Part shown: in pieces, positions 55,179 through 64,000 of the stretch | Layout of the letters: each line of letters begins with the position of its first letter | Position numbering within the stretch: the stretch's first letter is position 1 | NCBI GenBank assembly: GCA_963693085.1 | Contig: OY856413.1 | Location: 105,174,801-105,238,800, forward strand | DNA from: Alisma plantago-aquatica | Taxonomy: Eukaryota; Streptophyta; Magnoliopsida; Alismatales; Alismataceae | DNA length: 64,000 bases | Direction of reading: 5' to 3' | Translations under genes and position numbers: made by a program | Notes under the pieces: generated by a model | The model's input: only the letters and a program-made list of their open reading frames with translations | Told to the model about the DNA's origin: nothing | Databases searched by the model: none

Positions 55179-57404
55179 ATTGGTATGTATGCTCATAGAG
55201 CAAGTCATATGATGATTGTAATGGGATACTTTGTAAATGTTTTGAATAATAATAAAAAGGCAATTTCTGATCTATATGTTTAAACTATTTCTGAGATGAT
55301 GGTGTAACATGATAAATGTCTAAAGAATGATTTTATTCAATGACGTATGCTTTTAGGTTAAGGACCTAAACGATGAGATCATGCGAATGTTAAGAGTATA
55401 CATTTGTGTTTGGTCCCTAGTCAGTGGTTATTGCGGAAATAACCATAGATATCAATAACACTAAAAACTAGATTGTGTGTTGGTTGATGACAGAATCTCA
55501 TTAATCATGATATAGTGATATCAAACCAAGCACATAGGTACTTGTTAGAGAACAAGGTACCGGACAGACCCACCGTGAGAGTGACACATGGAACCATGAC
55601 TTGGTAGTCATATTCAACTCTCACAGTGATGGCAGTGAGTGTGATTCTTAGACCTGAAATCACTACACTCAATACATGTCGTTGGGTACACTTTGACATC
55701 ATCAAACGCAGTCCTGAAACATGGGTTGTTATAAAGGTGATGATTGGGTGGCTTTGACACATGGGGCTTTTGAGGGGTGAGTGATAGATATGGGATTTGT
55801 CCCTCTTGAGGGAGTTTGATATCCTTGGCCACTTGATGAGTAGAATTGAGAAAGGCATGCACATGCACATGTGAATCAATATGTGATATTGATGTCATAC
55901 ACATCTCACTCGGTCTGCTCTGAGATCAAGGAAATGAATGAATGTTGACAGGATGACTATTCCATGCCTCGAGTTCATTCAAGATATCAGTGACAAAGGT
56001 ATTATACATTCACTGTAACACCATCACATATTGTAGGATTGAAAGTTGTTCTCCAACTTTCTTTTTCACTTGGGTAGCACTGATGTGTGACTAGGCACCG
56101 CTCTTTGCTTGTGAAGTCATAAGTGTTATGGATTTTCACTGCTAACGTGAAATGGACCTGCAGGGTCACACACATAGAATTTAACCTGGAAGAGGAGTTT
56201 TGTCCACAAGCAATGTTTAGATTGATTACTAAAGGAGTTTAGTAGTTCAATTAAACACTCAATCAATTGATAGCTCAATATCATAATGTTCAAGGTGTTG
56301 GACACATTGATTGGAGTATCAGATTGATTGAAATCGCAATTGACTAATTCTGCACAATCTACACTCCCAACCGATCAGCTCATGTGATGAACTGGTCGGC
56401 TGAGCTTGGTGAACTGGTCAGCTCAAGGTTAGGGTAAAACGATTGCTTCAAGTGTTGGAACGATCGGTTCAACTGATGCAACCGAGCAAGTTGGGAAAGT
56501 AGGATTGGTGAGAATTTTGCTTGCATTTCACTTGCCCAATTTGTTTGGAACAAGGATTGGTATTTGATACCAATTAGAAACAAAAGAAGGAAAGTCAATC
56601 GGGAACTGATCAGGAACCCCAACCGACCGGTTCAGGAGTGAACCGACCTGTTCAAGGGTCCCAACCAATCAGTTGAGGTGTCAACCGACCGGTTCAGGTC
56701 CCCAACCGACTGTTTCAGTTGTGAAACGATCGGTTCAGGTTGCGAGTTGGTTGTTTTTGTGGAAAATCTCGAACCCTTCTACTCCTGCTTTTAGTCCCGC
56801 ATTGCCCGGGATGGAGAACCCTGTCCCATGACCCTCCTATACATATATAGGGGTATTGGGGGCTTCTCAAAGAACAACTCAATGCAAGCCGGTTGCTCTG
56901 CAAAGTTGTCGTTCTCTCTAGTTTTGGTAACCGAGAGAGCCCGAGCAAGTGCTACCCGAAAAGGGAGGCACATCAAGGGAAAGACAACTGCAGTTGCAAC
57001 TGACAGTAGGAGAGTGAGTTGGTGACTAGTACGCCAACAAGAGGGTGCGACTCCTTCCGGTTCCTTATGTGACAAGGAGATCGGAGTTCCAGGTGGTCCA
57101 TGTGGACGACTGTAGAGGCGGGAGACCTCTGTCACTCGGAGGACAACTTTCAATCCTGACAGTCCCGGTGAGACCAGGAGTCTTCATTCCCGGTGCGACC
57201 AGGAGCTGCACAGACACCGTCCAAGACCGGAGGTGAAGACCGCACAGGGCGCGAGGTACTTTCACCGAGCAAGCCTCGGGATAAGGTATGCATCCACAAA
57301 CCATCCTTCCTATTACATAGACGTTGACACGATTCCTTTTGTTCTGGGATTTGGGGAGAAAATTTTTGTTTCCGCTACTTCGCTTCCTCCTCTAAAACCC
57401 AACA
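55179..57404 (+). repeat. 3' LTR of copia D
   Basis: 2,226 bp, co-linear with 48209-50406. Its start has changed from TGTTGG to TATTGG. The CGATCGGTT cluster is at about 56365-56745. Confidence 0.92.
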
Positions 57405-58894
57405 TCCTTTCCTCATCTTGTCTGCTGAATTATTTTGGTTAGTGTGCAATCTCGTATGCCACTAGGAATACTCCCAAAAATCAAGAAGAGAACAAAACAT
57501 GTCGTAAAATCACTTATGAATCCAAAAACCATTTCAAAAATTCAACACCAGTAGTGGTTGCATAAGCATTCGTGAGCTACACCATTAATCATTCATGTCA
57601 ACTACAATACAATTGTATCATTTCAATAATTCCAATACTCAATTCTATCTCACTCCTATTTTCTTTGTGTTTTTCTAAAGGGAAAACCAACATTAAGTGT
57701 AAAGTAGAGATAAAGTCAAATCTCACATAAATGTATCCTTTAACTCCTTTTTTTGTAATTTCAATTTCATAAATTTCCTTTTAGGATTAGAATTTCTTTT
57801 GATTTTTCTTTTTCTTTATCACTTTGATCTAATAAAACTATTTTTAGGACTATAACCTTAAAATGTTGTATTTACCAAATTATGCCTATAAGTGACTCTT
57901 CTTACCCAACAATTTTACTAGAATCTTTGAGTTTTTTTGACAATTCAATCATTTCAAATATCATATGATATCATTTCACTTGAAGGATAGCACAATTTTA
58001 TGCTTAATGGATTTACTCAAAAGTAAAACATTATTCCCTTATCAAAAGGGAATTTATATGAAACTAAGTCTAATGAAATATTTTACTCATACCTATCTTT
58101 TTCCAACTATTTATCTTTATGAATTAATGATTTTAATATTTTAAAAGCTAACTTTATAAAATATTGAACCAAATAGAGTCTTTAAGAAAATATATTTGAA
58201 GTATATCATTAGTATAGCAAAAGAATATAGAGAGAACACTGACCCAAGGTGGAAGTCTAGCTCAATAGACTACTTGGCTTCATTGAGGTGAGTGCCAACA
58301 CCTCAAACACCAATGCAAAAATATGAAAAATCTCTTTAACAAATAATAGCTCATGCTATGCGTGTTGATATATTACCTCACTTTTTAATTGGTAGGGGAG
58401 ATAATCATTTTTGACTCCTAAATGGGGAAGATTCACGCTATGCCAGATAGAGGGTAGTATCGAGGAATAGAAGGTTTTAATGGTAAATATTTTCCTACAT
58501 TTTGAAAAAGATTCAAAATTTCTATTAGAAATGATCATTGTAAGATCAAATCTGAGACTTGACAACCTATGATATGATATATTAGTTTCAAGTATTCTCA
58601 ACTTTAGGAATAACTAAGAACGTTCAAGAATGTATTTTAAAATAAGCAAGTACTAATGAAACTGGAAAATGGAAAGAGACCGAGAGTTTCCTTATCTTCA
58701 AATTAGATAAGAAACTACTTATTTTCTCTTTCCTAGAATCCAACTACTTGTTTTCTCTACCCTGGAATGCAATTCTCTTTATAAATAAGAACCATTTCAT
58801 CAAAAGATATCTTAGTTCTAGCCAACTTCTGTGTTTGAGGAAAATCTAGCTTTAAGTGTGGAATGGTTAATCACATCAATTTTTGGCTGTTATC
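57405..58894. other. 3' interior of element G, nothing recognised
   Basis: AT-rich. ggtaggggagataatc near 58391 could be a PPT, but no LTR start could be fixed there. Confidence 0.4.
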
Positions 58895-60719
58895 ATAACT
58901 ATATATAGTTCCATTTTCCCCTAGAATGAATTCTCTACTTGAATATATATCTTCATTATTTTCCCTAATCTTTAAATTCTCTACTTGAATATAGATTGCT
59001 GAACAAACTTACTTTTGATGTGAACTTAACTTCAAATTTGAGTCACATCTAATTGCTCTTCAAAAGCTACCCCATGTCCTTACTTTAACACTGAAAAGTA
59101 TGGAACAAGCCTCAAGCTAAATGATCCATCATCACCGAAAGAAACTATTAGACTAGTTGGGTTCTCCTTAGTTGGGTATCCAACAAGCATACTCGAGCAT
59201 GCCAAGTCAAGCAGACGTAATCCAAGAGGCATACCTTGTGCCACTCCACTAGGTCGTATGAAACTGGCATGCATCCTGGCTCCCTAGACTCTTTCATAGA
59301 ATTCCAATAATTTCTCCTGCTCCTCAAAAGCCCAACAATTGAAGACCAATCCCAAGCTCCATATCTTGAAACATGTTTCAAATATTCCAAGTACATTTGT
59401 TTTATATAAGGAAAAATCTACAAAGCCATCAACAATTCAATTCAATATCTGTTCATTTGATCAGATCTAAATTCTACAAGATCAACATTTGACCAAAGAA
59501 AAGGCAAAGTATAAGATCTCTAGCCTCAAATATAGTTTCCTCTTGAATTACAAAGAGATAACTCTTATACCATGCATACAAGCCTCATACCTATAAATAT
59601 ATCCCCTCAACCATTGAGGTTAAGGTTTACTCTACCCCTCATTCGCATCTGTCCCCCACACCACATACTCGTCATCCACCTTCCTCCATTAATAATGTGA
59701 CATTTACACAATACCTTCTACTCGGTCCACTGCATATTTCGGCTATGCTCGACTATCACCATATGTTCCATCAGAGATGCACTACTGGATATGCTTGCAA
59801 TCACTGTCAATGTCACAAAATCATGCATGTTCTTCATCCTTTTCTCCTTTGCGTTTGTGAGAACTGATATCCCAAACTCCCTATAAAACATGATTTAATT
59901 GAATTACTATTGGATCTTTGTAAAGATGTCCCAAACATGAGAGGCTAGTTTCTATCTCAGGATTGGAGTGTTTTTAATGATCTTACTTTCTATTCATATG
60001 TATTATACTTTGCTATATTTTCTAGCTACTTTCTTCTACCAAGCATATTTCTTTATCAAATGTCTCTCTAGGCTATTCATGGTGAACACATTCTATTGGT
60101 AAATAACAATACATGAGAAGATCCATGTAGAATCCAAAAGAGGAGGGCAACATAGTCTTGAGGTTGTTGTATTGTAGCGTGTTTGTATTGTCATTTAACC
60201 TCAAAAGAGGCAATGTCAACTAAATCTGCATGCTCTACCAAGTTTGAGAGAAGACAAGTATAGATATGTTGAAAACTAATTCACTAGAACTTCATTTGGA
60301 TGTTTATAGTAGTCTACAGTGGATGAGAGAGTCTGATTGGGAGTCAGAAGGATCCAATTAGATTTTTATCTCTAAAAATTTCTCCTACGCATTTTATTTT
60401 ATATGAACCTATCTAGTTTAGCTTTTTACTACTTTCTTGATCTTAGATCTAGTTTTTAGATTATAATTAAACTCTTGATATTCTCAAACTAAAATGGATA
60501 GTACAAAGGTGTGATTTCTATCATGATCTTGTGGATGAATCTGACTCCACTACAGCTGACCTCATACACTTGTGAGTATCAAACATAATATGACTTGTTT
60601 ATAAATTTAAGACTCCACACCTACAATTAAGAGAAATAACTCATATTTAGTCAAGATAATTAACTTATATTTGGCTGGATAAGAGTATGCATTCTCTGTG
60701 ATATTTTACATACACATCA
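58895..60719 (+). repeat. 3' LTR-like repeat of element G
   Basis: Matches 41700-43418 in the same orientation in patches, ending cacatca. The heavy divergence suggests a very old insertion. Confidence 0.6.
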
Positions 60720-62989
60720 AAGTTCAATATTTGAAGTGATAATATCCTCATTTTCTATATATTAGTGCATTTTGAGACTATGTATATCTCATACAAAATC
60801 AAAAATAGATTTAATAAACCACTATGCACTTAAATTTAGCTTGTATTCAAGCATAAAAATAAAAAAATAATAAAGCTTTTCCGGATCAAAATATTTTACA
60901 ATCTAGAAATAGAAACTGTAATAAAGCTTGGAAATTTTATAGATAAGAAAATTTGTAGTCTCATCTACCTTTATATCTCTTATGGTTGCATATACTTCAT
61001 AATGTGCAAATTCAAGTAAGTTCTTGACCCCGATATACTTCAAATTTAACCTATCATATCTGAAGTTGACAGGTCCCAAAGAGAAAGCCAATCACATTAG
61101 CAATGCATTGTCAGGCAATCATTTTCAAAAGAGAATCGTTGCCATAAAACAATTAAGTCTCCCTTCCATATTGGAAATTATTTCTAGTTTCCTTTTTAGG
61201 AAGATAGTATTTTATGCAACCATACTTTTGATTTCTTTGAGTTTTTCAATATTTTCCTTTCAGAAAAAGGTATATTTGGACATAATAAGAAATATAATTT
61301 GGTAAATGAAAATTTCCTTTATGTACTCTAGTAGCTTGTGGTAGAGAATAAACAAAAAATGAAAATGGAAGTACAAAAACAAAATGAAAGTAAAAGAAAA
61401 AGAGTTGAAGTTGCATTTTTTGGGTGAAATTATTATTCTCTCTTCATTCCAAACTTAACACTTTCTTGTTCCCAAGTAAATGACTTATGGTAGAGAAAAA
61501 GTAAAATTAAAATGAAAGTAAGAAGAAAATATAAGTTTAAGGAAAAGAAAAATAGTTAAGAGTTAGATTTCTTTGGGTCAAATCATTCTTCGCTCAACTG
61601 TCAACACGTAAAATGCGCTTTTCCTAAGTAAATGAATTATGAAATAAAAATATGACAAGTGAGTCAAATCAAGTTAATCAATTTTCACATTACTTAAATA
61701 TCTTTAAGCACATGATATCTTAGACATATTATCCTCAGAGCGATTGGTATTATTTTTGAAGTATTTTTGATATGACTTTGTACAACATGCATATATCCAC
61801 CATAAAAATCAAAATATACTAACTTCTGACTCAAAATTCTTCTATGGCAATTTTTGGTTGAACTCAATTAGACTAGTCCATCGACAGATGATATATATAT
61901 TTAAAGGAATATATCAATGACCTTATGTATCAACTAGAATGTGTGGGCATCCTCATACATTGTTGATGCATATGGATTTCTGGCTCAACCTTTAATTGAA
62001 TCTAAGACATTTTTATATGAACTTCTTCTTGTGTCGATAGCATATGCAAAAGATCCAATGATAATCTTAACAAACAAGAACAATCAGGAGTCATATATTA
62101 GGAAGACGATCCTTTTCAGTAGATCTAATACTTAATACTTCCTAGGCATCACTATTCTTCTAGTTCCATAATTAGCATGTAGAAAAGGATTCCAAATAAA
62201 AAAGATCTCATGGGCAGTAGAGTTGCTATGTTTCCTTCCATTGTTTTTAGAATACCTATCAAAATGGAGACTGACATGCTTCCCTTAGGAGTTAGATAGA
62301 GTCACGATTCTTCTCATGGGTGCAACTATCTCCAATACATAAAACATCACCTTGTGTCCTGTTGGTTTATTCAATCTCCAAAACTTTGTTTTGATCTTCA
62401 TGAGACAATGTTGTATTGATGTAGCATAAAAAATTGAGGATCCAACAAATTCTTAGGAATGGTAAGGGGACATAACTGAATCTTGTGGATGCCATCTCTA
62501 GAGTGACTTGGGGATACAATGCTCATTGAACATGTGAAGACCAAGAGGGACGAGATGACCTTGCTTTGTGCTTGTGTAATGCTTTCGTAGGATGAAATTT
62601 GATATCAAACTACTACCATCATCATCAGTAGTGATGACCAAGCATCATTATTCAATAGATGGTTGTGTAGTGATGGAATGAGCACTAGAGGCTATAACAA
62701 GAGAAACACTAGATGATGCTATCTCTTCTTAGATATGAGATGTAGTATTTAAGATAAAAAGGTGGAGGGATAAGATCTATTAGAAGTCTAAAAAAATTGT
62801 TAGACTTTCAAGTTATATATCAAAATAAATATAAAAGAAAAAGATGAGAGAGAATGAGCAAGCCACAATTGGGCATAAATGTCAAGAGTGATTTTGACTT
62901 GAAATATGTAGGAAGAGTTGAATTGGTCATTTCTACTCTGTCTTCCTATCACATTTTTTGGTCCCCGACTTCTACTCTTCCTAGATATT
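60720..62989. other. AT-rich anonymous sequence
   Basis: Frames of 62-93 residues (61024-61305, 61941-62135) show no known motif. Possibly the 5' part of the LINE or older debris. Confidence 0.4.
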
Positions 62990-63880
62990 TGATGTGGAGT
63001 TGGAAAGACTAATGAAGGACTTTATATGGGATGATTGAAGTGCTTATAAACACTTACACACAACTTCATGGAAGGATATGTGCATGACTAAAGAGGAAGG
63101 TTGTTTAGGGATCAAGCCTTTTGGAGAGTGGTCTTATGCTAATTTATTGAAGAACTTATGGGATCTAGCCAGTGATAATAACTCCCTATGGGTGAAATAA
63201 GTGAATGATAAGTACATTAAAGAAGACTCTGTGTGGTCATTGAAGGAAAAGTCTCATTTTACTTAGTTGTTGAAAAAATTCTTAGTAAAAGATATCTTCT
63301 TGAGAAGGATCTAGTGTTTACTATTGGTGACGGGGAGAAGATTCTTATTTGTAAGGACCCCTAGTTTCTAAAGGGATGAAAACTATGTGAGTTAGTTGAT
63401 CCCCAAATCATCTTTAGTTTTGGTAGAAGTTTCAATTAGAAGCTCAACTCTTGTGTGTCTGGTGGTTCTTTGAACTTTCCATATATTAGAGGTTCAAAAG
63501 TTGTGTAGGATACTTTTACATGTCTTCCTTGTCCAAATGGGAACGTGGATGGAATTTCTATTCAAGGGAAATCTATTATTTATTTCAAAGATTGTTGGAA
63601 AGACAAAGGAGTACCTTATGTGTTGTTGGGGTATGTGGATCTGGTCTGGAGATATACTTAAGAGATGATTCTTCATTCTATGGAAATGCTTTTTGCATAG
63701 AATGTCTACTACTGATGTGCCTAAGAAAAATGGTTTTAACCTTGATTCAAGGTGTTCCCTATGTTGTTGTGCAGTGGAAAGTGTTTTACATATGTTCTTT
63801 GATTTTGAATTTTATACTTCTATTTTGTCTATGTTTTCTGAAGTTTTTGACTCAATCCAAGTGGTTTGAATGAAATTTTG
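62990..63880 (+). pseudogene. LINE (L1-type) ORF2 C-terminal fragment
   Basis: Translates, with stops and shifts, to blocks of the post-RT region of plant LINEs: DFIWDD..., TTSWKDMCMTKEEGCLGIKP and YANLLKNLWDLASDNNSLWV. Near 63680-63810 is the zf-RVT domain FLHRMSTTDVPKKNGFNLDS, then RCSLCCCAVESVLHMFFDFE (CxxC...H). The non-LTR element's RT and endonuclease are not visible upstream. Confidence 0.75.
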
Positions 63881-64000
63881 AAGTATAAGGGTAAGATGAA
63901 TCTAATTGTAGTAAAGGTGCTCTATCATACTTAGGATGAGATGAACAATTCTTTTTCCTTCATATGAAGAGAGGGCCAGACAAAGTATGGAAGTTTAGTT
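63881..64000. other. Window end, nothing recognised
   Basis: Short anonymous stretch after the LINE fragment. Confidence 0.4.

Larger units (their letters stand above)
48209..57404 (+). mobile_element. Copia retrotransposon D (long-LTR, defective)
   Basis: 9.2 kb plus-strand copia element with LTRs of 2,198 and 2,226 bp. It has a perfect tRNA-Met PBS and PR-IN-RT-RH in order. Flanks GCCTT (48204-48208) and TCCTT (57405-57409) are probably the 5-bp duplication with one change. Most of gag is missing. The integrase lost one catalytic Asp, and stops interrupt RT/RH. It is inserted into element G and belongs to the same family as the solo LTR at 17762-19942. Confidence 0.92.
41700..60719 (+). 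mobile_element. Ty3/gypsy-like element G (old, with nested copia D)
   Basis: Two diverged direct repeats of at least 1.7 kb (about 41700-43418 and 58895-60719) bracket a decayed PBS and a gag remnant of the Athila/Tat style. Inside are a minus-strand RT pseudogene and copia D. No gypsy pol was recognised, so this may be a non-autonomous large element or a deleted copy. Outer LTR limits are approximate. Confidence 0.6.

Overview
This is nuclear DNA of a flowering plant. The only clearly functional host gene is the 3' half of a plant Furry (FRY/MOR2-PAG1, Tao3-type) cell-morphogenesis gene on the + strand. Its last exon (22574-25651) encodes 1,025 residues without a break and carries the normal C-terminus. 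Nothing matching the N-terminal half of FRY was found to its left. If the gene is intact, positions 1-22573 are therefore one intron longer than 22 kb, or most of one. I cannot fix the species; a monocot is possible but unproven.

Left part (1-22573): the intron is filled with nested transposable elements. A Micron-like MITE family sits on (TA)n(GA)n microsatellites in about seven copies, mixed with a tRNA-derived SINE. One MITE copy is split by a hAT-like element (2308-8976). That element is split by minus-strand copia A (3220-8927), whose 3' LTR is split by a 760-bp hAT MITE (3285-4044). Next comes minus-strand copia B (9166-21569). It is interrupted by a young plus-strand copia C (10400-15042, duplication AGTAC) and by another hAT-like element (16683-20106), which itself carries a 2.2-kb solo LTR (17762-19942). 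Next to the FRY exon, two MITE copies form a palindrome of about 410 bp.

Middle part (25652-41700): the FRY 3' flank, a SINE-like unit, decayed copia remnants in both orientations (E plus, F minus), a Tourist-type MITE with TTA duplication (33523-33927), and an Ac-type hAT MITE with 8-bp duplication (36207-37275). Long stretches are AT-rich and anonymous.

Right part (41700-64000): an old Ty3/gypsy-like element G with decayed LTRs of at least 1.7 kb (about 41700-43418 and 58895-60719), a decayed tRNA-type PBS and a gag remnant. Inside it lie a minus-strand reverse-transcriptase pseudogene (about 46230-47880) and copia D (48209-57404) with 2.2-kb LTRs, the family of the solo LTR at 17762. A LINE C-terminal fragment (zf-RVT) ends the window. 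All autonomous elements seen here are broken: frameshifts, stops, gag deletions in C and D, an integrase deletion in B, and an Asp-to-Asn change in the integrase triad of D.

The window's interest lies in its layered, datable insertions with readable target-site duplications and several possibly uncatalogued non-autonomous families. I found no new protein-coding system.
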